Shown here: piece after piece, positions 26,501 to 39,180 of the stretch
Position numbering within the stretch: position 1 is the stretch's first letter
How the letters are laid out: the number at the start of each line of letters is the position of its first letter
From: Pomacea canaliculata
Lineage: Eukaryota; Mollusca; Gastropoda; Architaenioglossa; Ampullariidae
Length of the DNA stretch: 64,000 nt
Assembly: GCF_003073045.1 (NCBI RefSeq)
Contig: NC_037596.1
Location: forward strand, 10,103,950 to 10,167,949
Direction of reading: 5' to 3'
Translations under genes and position numbers: made by a program
The notes under the pieces: generated by a model
Seen by the model: only the letters and a program-made list of their open reading frames with translations
Told to the model about the DNA's origin: nothing
Database searches by the model: none

Positions 26501-26829
26501 GATGTCTTCTGGTGATCATATCATTTTATGTATCTTCTAGGCTAGCAACTAACTAAAAAGACAAACATGGTATCAAAGCCGATATCGAGACATTTCTACC
26601 TTAAGTACAGAAATGGCGATGTTGAAATAAATAAAATATATAAATATTTGTTCCATTGTAGAGCCACCCAAGAAAAATTTGTCAGAACTGACCAGCATAG
26701 CCAGTATTTGTCTCCCTTTACTAGGTCTACAGCAGGTCTAAACAAGGCAAAGTGCAGAAGGTTCAGGCCTCCAGTGAGCCCAACATTTCCACTGCAGTGG
26801 TAAACACGTTTGTTGACATGTCCTCCTGA
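17508..26829 (+). CDS. Multi-Ig-domain type I transmembrane receptor, cassette unit 1 (complete)
   Basis: Eleven coding exons join into one open frame of 660 residues: 17508-17595 (signal peptide, core MWTVWTAPVLFFVVITG), 17964-18308 (Ig-like 1, residues 30-144), 18605-18732 plus 19120-19330 (domain 2, split by a phase-0 intron, 145-257), 19680-19982 (domain 3, 258-358), 20559-20846 (domain 4, I-set-like with GRPTP and EDTATYTCSAWN, 359-454), 21039-21365 (domain 5, 455-563), 21690-21806 (transmembrane segment VCVVVFIFTIAAIIVLL then KKKK, 579-599), and cytoplasmic exons 22851-22884, 25539-25575 and 26725-26829. All introns are GT..AG and phases agree throughout. The tail has a CCSC cluster and two tyrosines (YSVN, YSRS) but no canonical ITIM or ITAM. 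The upstream in-frame ATG is used because the receptor at 60035 keeps the same start. Type I topology is supported. A recognition role is inferred from the tandem cluster; the ligand is unknown. Confidence 0.85.
24437..24515 (+). repeat. Compound microsatellite (TCC)n-(TCA)n
   Basis: Runs of TCC/CTC pass into TCA/CAT repeats and then three ATCA units. Intronic in receptor 1. The Pro-rich and His-rich reading frame here is an artefact of the repeat. Confidence 0.9.
24645..24775 (+). repeat. Short interspersed repeat, copy a
   Basis: Matches 34761-34894 in the same orientation: CCGCTGT..TCTCGG.GAGCC, CAAAGAATGTGA, CGTTTTAGTAGTT, AACATCGT..GCCAGCAGT. It lies in a receptor 1 cytoplasmic-tail intron. 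Family not recognised. Confidence 0.55.
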
Positions 26830-26956
26830 TTGTTCGCAAAACTATTGGTTTCCTGTCACCTTCACACACAACTTTACCGATCTTAATTAAACTTTTGACG
26901 ATATTTCGTAGGCATTATAAATTTAAATGAGTTACATTTGTTCATTCGAAACAAAT

Positions 26957-26962
26957 AATAAA
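26957..26962 (+). terminator. Candidate poly(A) signal of receptor 1
   Basis: AATAAA lies 128 bases after the receptor 1 stop codon at 26829, before the convergent receptor 2. It is a motif match only. Confidence 0.4.
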
Positions 26963-27194
26963 ATATTGGGACCTAAAGTGTGAATCTGCATTTTGATGAC
27001 AAGGGGTTGGACAAAAGTATGAGAATAATATGCGAGATAAAAATAGAAGAGAGCTTGTAAGGGCTTAGTTCAGTTTGGTTTAATGTTTCTCATTATAGAA
27101 AACCATACAAATGGAAAGGCACTAGCTTTGAGAATTTTTCTTCTGACTTTCAAACTTACATTTAAACGATTAAACTTTTTACAGTTTTCTTTAC

Positions 27195-30100
27195 CTTTTA
27201 TCTTGTTCCTGATTACGACAATGAGTACAGAAGCCAAGATAACAACTCCAGCTAGAGTCACCAACATGAAGAAATTGTTTTGTGGTAAAACAGTGTCTTC
27301 TTCGACTGAAAAACAAACAGAACAAATAAGAAAAGTCAATCAGTTAATATTTTTAAGTATACGTGGAGACGTTAACAAAAGGAGGACTACTACTAAAACG
27401 AATTTAAAAGGTTACCAGTAATTTTTCTCTTCCTTCACTGTCAAGCAATTGTACCTTTCACTTCAATAGCAACAGATACTTAACTGAGCTGAATGGTGAG
27501 GTTCTCAATACCATAATCATTGATGAGTTGCACCTTGTACATGCCAGTCCTTGACAGGGAGTAATTGCTGAAGACAGTTAAAGTACATCTGGATATATAA
27601 CGGTGCTTACTGTCAGATTTACAGGAAACATTTGCATCTGAAATTTGAACATAAGAAAATATACTGCTGTGGTTTAATGGTTTTGCCAACCACACACCAG
27701 CCCCAGAAGGTACCGGGAAGGCGATCACATCAAAAGTCAGCTCATCTCTCTCGTGTTTGACATAAATATTGATAACATTTGTGGATGACACGCTCCGAGG
27801 TTTACCTGCAACATTAGAAAATGGCAAAACTCACATCAAGTATCTTCCTTGATTAAACACTAGTAAATGATAACAGTAAAATGTAATGTCTGTTTAATAT
27901 TTAATAAAACATAAACACAAACTGTTATTGTTAAGTAAATGAAATATGCATTGACAGGGAGTAGGGGTTAAAGGATGGACTTAATAACATTTATCGGTGT
28001 TGTGGTGTGGAAAGAACAAACACGTTTTCGGAAAAATGTTTTGACATGTGTCAGCTAAATGCTACTACTTACATCCAGTATCAAGCTGGATGCTGAGCGA
28101 GGTAGTCACGTGATGTGAAAACTCATTCCACGCGGAGCACGTGTAAGTGGCGGTGTCCTCACAGCGAGCGATGAAAGTGTAGTTGATAACAGACGAGCCT
28201 CTAAATATAACCCTGTCATTGTCATTATTATAGATGGAGATGTTAGGTGTGGGTCGGCCGTCCGATTCGCATCTCAGGTGAACTTGGTCTTTCTCCATGA
28301 CTGTCACGTGACGCTCACGACCGTTGAGAAAAATTCGTGACGTCTTGGGTGCATCTGTAAAAGCATAATAAAGAGTAAATAAAACAAATGTATATCAGAG
28401 TCAGTGTAATATTGATAATGATTTGTGTTTCTTTGTTTTGTTTTTAGAATAGATCATAACTTCTTTCATAACAAAGTACTTGTACATTACAAAGGCTATT
28501 GCATTGCAGTTTACAATAACTGCACATACATGCATTCGGTCATCTACACTTTCGGGAAGCTTTTGAAGTTTCTTGCATGGTGAAAAGGGCATTCAATTCT
28601 ATTTATTTATTTAAATCTTAAATAGATCAGTATTATCTATAATATCTAAAAGAAAGAATTAGAGATTTGCAACGAGTTATTAATTTCTTCTTTGGTAATT
28701 ATTGGAATCAAACCCTACAACACCTGGAGCACAAAATACTGCAAAAAAATTTAAATAAAACAATTATAAGGCCATTATTTTTTTTTAATTTGTGCATGTC
28801 ATTGACAGAACAGTCACAGTTTTTCTAGGGATGGTAACTTTGATGCTTAGCAGATTTTATTTTTTTGTAAGTAATCATGTGACCTATGCTTCTGAGCAAA
28901 TTTACTCAAAAGTCGTCTCATAGTGCGATGTTGAATTTACTCTCTGCTAAACCGCCGTCAGGATTAGCTTTCTTTGTATTCTAACAATGTTTAAAAATGA
29001 ATCAAGAATTTTTTTTTACTTACGACCTACACTAGCAGTATAGTTCTGCCCGGGTATCGCATATTGTCCCCAAATGATGTCGCATCTCACCCAAGCTTTT
29101 CCATGGTCTGACAGAGTGAAGGACTGGCTATAGTGTAGTTCGTTTGGAGTTGACAATTGTTGTCGTTTCATGATTGACCCCTGCTGGGTCGTGTCTTTAC
29201 CTGCGACCCACGCCAGGTACCCTGCAGGTTGTCCAACACTTGCAGCTTTACAGGTACACGTGACATTAGTGTTTTCTAACACGTGGGGCTGTGGACTGCA
29301 AGATACAATCGGTGACTTGGGCCTCTCTAAAGGAAAAAGGTAATTTTTTTTAGAATTTGTGTATAAACATAATATATCTATTAAAATACAACCATATTAG
29401 TGTATCGTTTGTAGATCTTATAAGAGAACAGTGTGTGTGTGTGTGAGAGTGAGGCAGATATACAGACAGAGGGAGGGAGAGGTTAACTTGCTTTTGTTTG
29501 TGTTGATGATTTATGATTTTTGTTGAATGTAACTTTAAAGACAAATATGTACATTTCATTACCGATTGCCACTAACTTGTCTTCGACACTTAGTGTTCGT
29601 CCACCTGGTGAGACAGAAACAAAGAACCCATAGTTTCCTTCTTCTGCTGGGAGTGTTGTGTTGAACTGACAGAAGCTTGAGACCTTGACTTCACTCTTAG
29701 TAATCTTTTCATTGTTAGGTGATGTTACCATGGTAACGGTTTCCAGTGTTTTGTTTTCTGACTGTACGAAATATAAAAAAAATAATAGAAACAATAAAGC
29801 ACTACAACAACAAGAGTCCAAGTCTTAATCAGTAATTCAGTAATTAGAATGCAGAAATAAAAATAAGAATCTCTATTTCTTCCTGTTTGGGTTAGCCTAA
29901 GAGCACAAATATATTTAAATATGCATTGCACATATTATAAATTAGAGACTTGAACGGGGTTCTAGCTTTAAATAAAGAGCGACTCGTGAGCTGATTTAAA
30001 GCCACAACGTATTTTACATATGAGAGCAAGTTATACCAATAAGACAGAATGACCAGCCATGACCCCGTTTTTGTAATGGGGACTTACCGCATTTTTACTT

Positions 30101-31032
30101 CGAATTAGCTGACACTTGTACCGTCTCCGGGAAGAGTAGACACTGCCAATGACACATGACACATGGACAGAGAACGAGGAGTTGACTGCAGTGCATGAAA
30201 TGTTCTTTGGTGGGTCTGTTAAAAGACAATAGACTGACATTTGCATTTCCATTCCGTGCATTCTAGTTTTATATAGAGTTTATTGTAATCATGTAGCATT
30301 TTGCTACAGCAATCGAAAGTGTCTAATAATCATCAAAGGTGATAAGCATCCATCAGGTATCCATTCCCTCCAGGCTGATAGACTGAGGAAATTTTACTGC
30401 GCTACACGGGTATCGAACCAGATTGCCTCTCACTTTGGACACCAGTATTTTAACTACTCACTATCCGCTGCCCTATTTGTTTATCTCTTTCTATGTGTGT
30501 GTTACTTACCCACATAGTCAAGCCCACAGCCAGCTGACATGTTATCGGCATCGCGACGAGTACACTCCAGACTGCCGTTGAGAAAGTGGACATTGTTATA
30601 CAACCTTGTGTTATTCACGGTGTTGACGATGATAGATGTCGTGTTGTTATTTATGACAGCGGCGGTAAACAGCCCATCAAAGCTGTTCATCAGAACAAAC
30701 ATGTCGCCTGTTGCTAACACCGCTGAAGTCATTCGGTTTTCTCCCTTTGTCCTCCAATCGTAATAATGTAGTCGCCATTCTACTGGCCCCTCAGATGTGC
30801 AGGTGAAACGAGTTTCGTGACCAGCCAGGACCTCCTGCACACCTTCACTACCACAGGGTGAGAGAAGGACACCTGTAACACACCAAGATTAGACATGCAC
30901 AGCTCTGTACAAAACTATTTATGTAATTTATAGAGGAACCATAACTCGTCAGTATCTTAGCAGTGTAGTGGATTCACCTTTGATGATTGGCAGATCAAGA
31001 ATGAGAAGAAGAGTGCCGACAATCCACAGCAT
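27195..31032 (-). CDS. Multi-Ig-domain type I transmembrane receptor, cassette unit 2 (3' end unresolved)
   Basis: Exons on the minus strand: 31032-30978 (signal peptide MLWIVGTLLLILDLPIIKG), 30872-30510 (Ig-like 1), 30215-30088 and 29761-29563 (split domain 2), 29326-29024 (domain 3), 28354-28073 (domain 4, GRPTPNISIYNN and EDTATYTCSAWN), 27805-27485 (domain 5), 27305-27195 (transmembrane, FMLVTLAGVVILASVLIVV then RNKIK). Intron phases match receptor 1 throughout (1,1,0,1,1,1,1,1), and the domain-3 exon is 303 bases in both. This is 587 residues to the end of the transmembrane exon. The cytoplasmic exons were not found. Reading through the donor at 27194 gives a short lysine-rich tail ending near 27070; an alternative is a tail exon inside the last introns of the convergent receptor 1. 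Its short partner gene lies 1.9 kb upstream on the same strand. Confidence 0.8.
30300..30476 (-). mobile_element. tRNA-like SINE in receptor 2 intron
   Basis: The minus strand begins GGCAGCGGATAGTGAGTAG (A-box-like) and has GGTTCGATACC, a near-perfect pol III B box, about 45 bases later, then a non-tRNA body ending near 30300. It differs from the 10010 family. Ends are approximate. Confidence 0.6.
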
Positions 31033-32922
31033 CCTCCAGTTAGTGCTTTACGACACCTCGCGCATCTTTCTGACTACATGAGGATCCCATTTCTTTCAGT
31101 TGATACCATGCATATCAAACTCAACCAGGAGACTCACAATGTGTCTACACATTTTTTAGACAGCTTCTCCATATGAGAGAAACATTTCCTTCTTCCCTGC
31201 TTATTCGCGGTTCGCGATGGGTCCGTGAAGGCGCAGACTGTTTTAATGAATCTCTAACCCGAAAGTACACAAACTGTTGCACACTGCGAGTCTGTTCTTC
31301 GAACCGAGAGGAACAGAAAACAGGAAAAGTTTAAAATCTCGCCACAGTTTAATGCCTTTTCAATGTTTATCTGCTGTCAGGATTAATAACACTATTCCCA
31401 TAAACCTTATGTGACACAGAACATTGCTTGTAATCAAACATATCAGACAGTGTTGTAGAATTTTGCCAGGTCAATGCAGGTCAGCTTGCTGGATATGAGT
31501 GGACTGCTGATGATATCCCCGACTTTCAACTTCTCAAATTTTATGTTGACCCCAAACAAACACGTTTCTCAGCATGTAGTCCAAAAGTTTGTCTACTAGG
31601 GAAGGATGTGGAAAAACAGTATTTTAACTGAAGACAGCAACTGTGGCAAACGTCCTCAAAACATCCGTTTCTTACTCGTATGCATCATCTGCAGCCTGTG
31701 TGAGCCCTGAAGTCACTTCGTAACACACTTGATAAAACAAAAAAAATTCAGTATCTTTTGAAATTCCACTTTTAATAAAAATAAAGAAACTAACTACGGA
31801 ACTCGTTAGGACAAATCGGTTTTCTGCAGTTATCTTTCTTGGCATTGATTAGTCAGTAATTTGCAACTTCACTTTTTCTACATCTAGTCCCTTTCTTGCA
31901 AAAATAGAGTCAAAAAACAGCGAAGAAAGCAGTCAAACAACTTTATTTCCAAATTAACCAAAATTAAGCTCTCCATCTCTGATTGAAATTCCTCTTCAGG
32001 CGAATAAAACGTCTCTGCAACGACTACACATGAAGTTGAAAATGATAGACTGAGAGAAGGACTGAGGGAGTGAGATGAGTGATAAAGCAGTTTAAACTGT
32101 ATTTTGGCAAGAGTTATTGCAATAAAACCACGTGTGGGTGTGCCTTAATACTTTACATGTTTTCTTATCCAAAGTACCATAGAACATGCTTGGGAAGGGT
32201 TTCTAAGATGATAGTAAGATACAAAATGATGGTAAGATGGAAAGAGTACATTCGACGATCGTTCGCTGGTAGTAAACTTTTGTGTTTGAAAATAATGTAT
32301 ATATTACAAAAATACCATGTGGAAGAGGAATGAGGAAAGGCAGCATTGTACTTTGTCTTGCATTTTGACACACCTTGTCTTTTGGTTAAGAAAGTAACAG
32401 TCCAGAAGACGTGTAGAACAAACCCAAGTGTTGTGGGCTTCATGACCAATAGATGGGACCGAGCAGTTTGTAAGCAGCAGACAGGTGAGAGCACAATATT
32501 GTAGCACATGTTCCGGTGATTTCCTGGGGTAGGATGTGCAGTAGGACGGTGTCCACTTGCTTGATGGCAGGTTAACTCCTACAACTAGACTACGATCTTC
32601 TACGCATTTACGCAAGCATGCGCATGTACAAATAAATTAGTACCATTTCTTTCTATTCTTTCCAACAAATGAACCGTCCTCAGCATATCTCATAAAAGCA
32701 GTAATAGAAAATGGGAGGAAGTAATCCAAGCAGGCATTCTGGAAGGGGGAGATAAGTTGCTCTTGGCACTTTAAGGAAAGAGTGGTGTCCCTTATGAGTT
32801 CCTTGAGACATAGATTCACGAAAGTCCAAGAAGCAGATGAAGAATGCAGTGATGTAGTACCCGGAGGTCACATGACGTAATTTACACACACATATTCAAA
32901 ATATAAACAGACGAGTAAACAA
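31033..32922. other. Intergenic between minus-strand short gene and receptor 2
   Basis: Carries the receptor 2 promoter (not identified by motif) and the 3' untranslated region of the short gene ending at 32923. Frames such as 32165-32509 are unsupported. Confidence 0.5.
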
Positions 32923-34258
32923 TTAGTGGATCACCCAGGCTAAAAATAGCATCGTCATCAGAATGAATGTAGGGAAAACTGGGTCAGCTGCTGCTCTACT
33001 GTTGGCTGGTTGGTGCTGGGAATCTCTTCCACTCAGAGAATCCTTGTCAGACAATACTTCTGAAAGCATACATTATATCCACATAGAGCTAATCCGCACA
33101 ATGTAGTAGGCATCGTCCTAAATAAACAGAGAAAAACGGTAATACTATAATAATGATATTTATGTCTAAGACAGTAAGATGCGACTTTGACGGCAAACAG
33201 CACGAGATACTTTGTAAGTAGCTGTTACCTAATCCAAATGTTTTGTGTGTGTGTGTGTGTTCAGGTGCGAGCACGCGTGTGTGTGTTGGGGGAGAGAGAG
33301 GAGGGATTATTACAATTACTTTGTATGCCATGAATAGGTTGAAGGAAACAATGAGAGCCTTCAACGCTTTAGTCACATACAGTTGTAAAGAAACTGCCAA
33401 TTAGGAACCCATCTACTGTTGCAATTTGTTAGTCGGATTCAATAGTTAAGAAAGAAATCAACGACATGGGACATGTTTCATTATTAATGAATGAAGGATG
33501 ATCTAGGACAAGAGAGAGAATGTTTTATAATAATGGACATACATTCGAAAATTCCATGTCCCCAGTTCTTGTTTTATGCTTTCCCCCGACCAGGGACATA
33601 AAAACTAGTCTGCTGGCTCAAAAGTAAACAGTAAACTAACTTAAACTTTAGGATTGTCTTCTGCCTGCACATCAGAGTAAGCTTTTCTCTTGCACGAATA
33701 AGTGTGTGACAGGATACGCTGCTGTTGTCAATGCTTCAGTCATTAGATGGAATTATTCTCAAACATTTTAAATTGTAGTCTAAACAAATGCTATACAACA
33801 CAAAGTATTTAGCAAGCAATCCTTTTAAAGGAGGTACGTTTTTTTTCTTTTTGCTATGCTATATTACTAACCAAACTGTAGATTTTTGCAGCTCTCGCTT
33901 ATTTCTTCATCCAAATGATGATTTGGCGATGGACAAACTTTGCACCACAGCTGAGCTCCTACATCTTGGGAGCGACTGGCATTGTAAACAAATGTGTAAT
34001 TAAAGATATCTCCATCTGACTTGTTACACCAGCAATTAGTGTCTTCCTCGTGAGTAGGACTGCATGTTGAAGAATTGAAGCTTGGTGTGTAGCACTTAGT
34101 TAGTGTAGAAGAATTTTGTGTTTTCTCAAATGTCACGAAAGGCTGTGATGATGAGCAGTCTGCTTCCTTTACAGCTGTACTGTTGATCAGGCAGACAATA
34201 ATATTTTCTCCATCTTTGAACTTTTCTGGACATAAGATCTTCACTCCCAGAGGTTCAA
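32923..34258 (-). CDS. Short cysteine-rich, GPI-anchored-like surface protein, cassette unit 2 (first exon not found)
   Basis: Two exons: 34258-33872 (387 bases, domain with about ten cysteines and CWC) and 33059-32923 (tail). The acceptor after a TTTCAG tract and the GTTAGT donor keep phase 1 at both ends, as in the paralogues at 10644 and 51964. The domain shares spacing with them: C-P near the start, VTFEK, NCWCN, IFNYTFVYNAS, DVGAQLWCKVC. The tail is longer than in the paralogues: a polar Ser/Ala/Arg-rich spacer, then a hydrophobic end (FILMTMLFLAWVIH) that stops without a basic tail, as expected for GPI attachment. The signal-peptide exon should lie above 34258 but could not be fixed; in the third copy it sits 5.4 kb away, so a distant exon is plausible. 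Receptor 2 follows downstream on the same strand. Confidence 0.72.
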
Positions 34259-34760
34259 CTGAAACAATGTAATGTTATAAACTTTATTTTAACAATGACA
34301 TACGGTTTCAACATTGAAATGAAAGGTGTTGTTTATCTGCTTTATCTGTTCTTCTTTCACATTCTCAGTAAATCAGCAGCACTTCAAAATTAACAATCTC
34401 TTTAAAAAGAAAGAATTAATTGATAAGTTCATCACCCATCATGTCTGCACAGGCATCCAATCATCTTCTACATGGTGTGACAGTTACAATATTTTAAAGT
34501 ATAAATCGGGTGTTTCTTCATTTCCAACCTATTCAGTTATAAGTATGTGGTGACGTGTTCCACTGTGGTAATGAAGAATAATGAATGTGAGGATGTTTAA
34601 AAAATGTGATGAAGTGGTGTAAATTTAAAAAGTATACGAAGGGAATATTATATCTGCAAATATTTTAAGCGTGCTTTTCTTGTTTTAAAATAACCAAAGA
34701 ATTTGAATGTAGGTAAATTACTTCTTTGAACAACACTTAGTTAAGGATTTGTCTAAAGCC

Positions 34761-34894
34761 ACGAAGTTCTCCGCTGTCATTCTCGGTGAGCCTAAACAAA
34801 GAATGTGACTAAACCGTAGGCTTTGTAGTCTCGTGCCTCGTTTTAGTAGTTAACTAGGAAAAAAACATCGTCTGCCAGCAGTCCAGTAGTGATG
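34761..34894 (+). repeat. Short interspersed repeat, copy b
   Basis: Counterpart of 24645-24775. It lies about 0.5 kb upstream of the first visible exon of the minus-strand short gene. Confidence 0.55.
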
Positions 34895-37800
34895 GTTCGT
34901 GATGGATACAAGTACATGGATTGCCAGAATGTCGTTGGCTTGTGTCGGAGGTCCATGCAAACCACCTCCTAGCACTGTGCGTGTGCATGTTCGCCTCACT
35001 GAGCCAGTTGCGAACACGGTGGATCGTTATTAACCGTGATGCCGACAACAGAGATGCCAGCGTTAGCTATTGAAGTTTGAAAAAAAGACTATTATTCCAG
35101 AATCAAAAAGAAGCTAGTTTAATTGTTTAAAGTTTGTCACGGATTTTTAATTTGATCGTAAAAAAGGCGACTATCTAAAATGAACTCTTACTCCGCCTCA
35201 CCTGTCCGTTACTGTTGTTAATACAGAAGCTTCTTAAACCTGAGTACGGGTAAGCGACCATCTCCAACACAGTGGATTTCAGATGGTGGATAATCAACGA
35301 GTTTTAGGTACAAAACTAAGAAATGGCAGGCAAAGCTGGACGAATTAGCAGTCTTGGACAAGCAGCATGCTTCTTTGGATCAGATCCTGTTTCCACAAAG
35401 TAAGTCACGGGTCACAGCTGACAAACACGGCAGAAAGAAAGTGGTATAGCTTGCAATCTCTAGTCCTCTTCCCAGTTTGTTTTAACCTACCAAAGGTACC
35501 TACCAAGCACTTTGATTTTGATGACTTGCTGGTGCAATGCACAAAAGAACATGACACAACTTCTACACATACAGTGCAGCTATCTACTCAAAGACAAATT
35601 GTGTATATGTCCATAAAAATGGGCAAGTCCTCAAAAATACTCCCCAAGAAATCAGCTTGCGTTGTAAAATCTGGAAACATACCTGGAGATGCGATACAGA
35701 GATCACATACAATGGTGTCACCTTTGATAAAAAGAAAACCTGGAAATAGCCCATCAAGAGGCCAGAAGCAAAGACCGGAACTCACCATTATGTGTAATTA
35801 GCTGATTCTTGGTGGGAAACAATCAAGTATTAAGTCTACCATGGGGATGTCGGAACAGGTCTAGCTGGGTGCGTTTTCTGCTATCGACCGGGTAAAGCTC
35901 CTTGTAATACTTCTCTAATTTGCAGTGAACACCTACCTAGGTATACTCGAGATGCATGCGTGGAAACACCACCATGCACAAAAAGTCTATAAAAACCTCT
36001 AATAAACATGTGGTTCTCGCTTTCCCATTGGTTAAGATCATTACTAGCTGAGTGTAACCATGTGCAGTCCTGGTGTCTGTGTTGTTAACTTCTCTCTGAC
36101 CATAAAGAAAACAATTATTACCACTGTGTCCCACACAAAGAGAATAAAGAACTAAGAAAGCAGTGCAGACTATGCACCTGCTCGAAGGACAAAGCTTGCT
36201 TTTGGACAGCAAATATCATTTCTGTGAAATGATGATTTTCTCTTTTCATCGCTGGAATCATTACTGCCATGGTTGTCCAATAAAAGTATGATGTTAACAT
36301 TTCTATTAATAGAGATCCACAGTGCAGGGGAATAGTAATGGCTTTCATAATCTTAGGTCAAAGAAAAAATAACTTATTGGGGGGTAAAGTATCTGCGTGT
36401 ATGTTTATTTTTTGTGTATGCATGTGTGTATGCTTGTGCATGTGTTTGATTGTTTTTTTGCTGTTGTTTTTGTTGTTGTTTTGGGGTTTTTTTTGCTTGT
36501 TTGGTTTGTTTGTTTTTTTTGCAAACGTGTTTGGGAATTTTGTGAACTTTTGTACAGTGTTTGTAATACAAACAGTTTGAAAGAAACAAAGGTAAAGGGG
36601 AAAGAGGGACTAACTGTAAAATATCTGCTTGTTGAACTAGTATTTCAGAACTTTATGCACAGCTTGGTTATGTCTTATTACTTCCCTAGCTTCACTTCAC
36701 TTGAGTAATGTGCTTGCAAGTGCAACAAAGACCTTAAGACAATAAAAAAGGCATTTACTAATAACAAAAGAAAGAAATGACAAAATGTGATAGCCATGCC
36801 GGTAGCTGCATTTAAACGATTGCCACTTCACAGTCTACTTAAGGATGAGCAGGAAACTCAGTACTGTAAAAATAATGCTAATCAAAAGTACAAACCAGAA
36901 TAGGCCAAAAACCAGAGAAATATCAAAACTCTCCAGGACATTGTGCCACGTGTTACTGTGAAAGGAAGTCGCGTAAAGACGAGAATATTGGGGATCGACC
37001 AATCTTGGAATTCTACGTTAAAACTCACCAATATCGTCTTATTTGTAAATTTATTCAGATAAAAAAATATCTTTACTTACTAGAATCAGTCTTTAGATAC
37101 CAAACTAATATTAATGTGTTAATTTGGAGGTATAATATATTATTCTCATTTGGAATGTAATCACATTGAGTCGTTTGTTTGGACTTCCACCTTGTGGGGA
37201 AACGAAAATGGCTTAGTTCTCTTGGACCCACGCAATAGGCCGACAAAAATGTCCTCGTGACAGTTCCTAAAGGTAAGTAGGTTTTACATCTAAACAGTTT
37301 AATTGTTTCAAAGCAACATTTGATGAAGTTAAAGTCTTCTGGCTTATTGTGTTGTCTTTCCATGACTATCGTGATTAGTAAGAGCGCGAGACAAAGGACA
37401 AGTTTCTTTCAGTCGTTAATCTTACCTCCATGAAAATCATGATTGAAAAATAGCAGGTCTGTCTATTTGATACGGACGTTTTATGCTTGTAAAAAAGTAA
37501 ATTTAGCGTTGTTTTAAAGACTGTAAGAGACAAAGAGGAGAATTTTGTAAAGCCCTGTGACATTTGCCCCAGTCGGGGTCATAGGCCAATAACCCAAGTC
37601 ATCAACAACATATTGTATGACTGGTTGTATAAAAATACATGATTATATTATTCATGAGCCTCATGGCTCGCTGACTGGCTCGCGTAACCACTGCGAATGA
37701 TTATGTCGTCTGCTTATATTTGGTAATTATCTAGAGACGCGAACTTATTAAACAAAAAAAATGTCTTTTGCGAGATTATATTCTACAATATCCAATGTTC

Positions 37801-38913
37801 AGCTGTGTATTACTTATAGAAGCAGGTTTACTATCGAAATTTGGTTATTAAATGTTGCACATAAATGTTCAGTAGACAAAAATGCGGTTGTTGATATTTT
37901 CCTAAACGTCAGGTCAAAAACGTGCCACACACAGTGTATTATGATTAGAATTAGCTTGATGTGATCGTCAACATTAACTTCCATGTTTCTTGTTACTTAC
38001 GTCTCTTCAAGAAAAATATCCAGACAGTCTTGTGAGTACCTCGGCACCATTTTGTCACCAGTCAACAAACACTCAAAGTCTGCTCCGTTGGGCGCTTGAT
38101 ATGTCACTGGTGTCGGTGTGTCTCACAGCTCACCTAGACTGTGTCATTGATAAACAGATCGATGCTCCCTTGGCAACGTTGGCAGCATTATAAACATTGA
38201 ACTAAGAATAAAGGTATTTGCTGCACCATACTCCACGGTTCGCAGAAAATACCGTTCACGGGTTTAATTTGTTTAATGCTTTATCATCATTTATTGGTGG
38301 GCACGTGTGTGTGTACCTGACGTTAGAATGAAATGTCAAAATATTTTGGCCAACTGAAAGGCAGCTTACCACTTCAACAACCACTACCCCAACCCACACT
38401 CCCTTACCCTTACCCTGACCCTTCGCCTGCCCCACAGTCGTAAATATCGAGCTGTTCAGATCTGTTTCTGCCACTCCCTACGTGACTACACCTAACAGCA
38501 GAAATAATAGAAAAAATCTTTGAGTACGTTTCATACAACGCAATCCTATGGCACGATAGAAAGTAAAGGTGTTCCTTCTATAACTCCAGCATGTTTTGTC
38601 GGAACATAGATATAGCAGTATTATCAGTGACTATATGGAAACGTCCATGTACGAAATAGAATAATAATAATAATGCTCATATATATACACACACATGCAC
38701 GGTCACAGTAGCCTCAATGCTAGCTCATAGTCTATCCAAAAGAAAGTCAGTGAAACTTTGTCTCTTGTTTACCGAAAAAAGTTGTATTAACATAGCAGCT
38801 ACAACATTACTGTAGCTTCGCCCATTGCCATGAACTGTGGACAGTCATGATGGTTATGGGCTGTGGTTCTTGCCTTCACCTGCTGCATGTCTACTTCACA
38901 GCAAGACTACTAA
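34895..38913. other. Gene-poor stretch upstream of the unit 2 short gene
   Basis: Should hold the missing signal-peptide exon of the short gene. Contains a T/G-rich low-complexity tract at 36397-36540. The 35367-35801 frame (144 codons) has no domain or splice support. Confidence 0.45.
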
Positions 38914-39030
38914 AACTAGCAGTCCCATACATCTTGTGTAGACAACAAGTGGTCCCATACATCTTGCGTAGACAACTAGTGGTCCCATACATCTTGTGTA
39001 GACAACTAGCGGTAAATTATATCTTGTGTA
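38914..39030 (+). repeat. 30-base minisatellite, about four units
   Basis: Unit of the form ACTAGTGGTCCCATACATCT plus TGTGTAGACA, repeated with few changes; the last unit is degenerate. It explains the repeated LRRQLVVPYI reading frame here. Confidence 0.85.
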
Positions 39031-39059
39031 TAGAGTGACAACCATCCGTGATTATTACA

Positions 39060-39180
39060 TTTGTGTATTTTTTGTTTCTTTTTTAATAAAGCACTTTGAG
39101 CCTGTATTTTATGATGGGGAACAGCGCTATGCAAATAAACATTATTATTATTATTGTTATTGTTATTATTATTATTAATT
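39060..39180 (+). repeat. SINE/LINE-type 3' tail with (TTA)n
   Basis: AATAAAGCACTTTGAGC, then CAGCGCTATGCAAATAAA and a run of ATT/ATTATTG. This is the usual 3' end of a molluscan interspersed element; the body upstream is not clear. Confidence 0.5.

Noticed and set aside
35367-35801. 144-codon plus-strand frame
   Set aside because: No recognisable domain, no flanking splice sites that extend it, and biased only towards common residues; kept as unsupported.
35937-36212. Candidate signal-peptide exon for the minus-strand short gene (CIVCTAFLVLYSLCVGHSG before a GTAATA donor in phase 1)
   Set aside because: Hydrophobicity, donor and phase fit, but there is no in-frame ATG: a stop lies upstream first.
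36374-36589. Lys/Gln/Thr-rich minus frame and Phe/Leu/Val-rich plus frames
   Set aside because: Product of a T/G-rich low-complexity tract; no splice or domain support.
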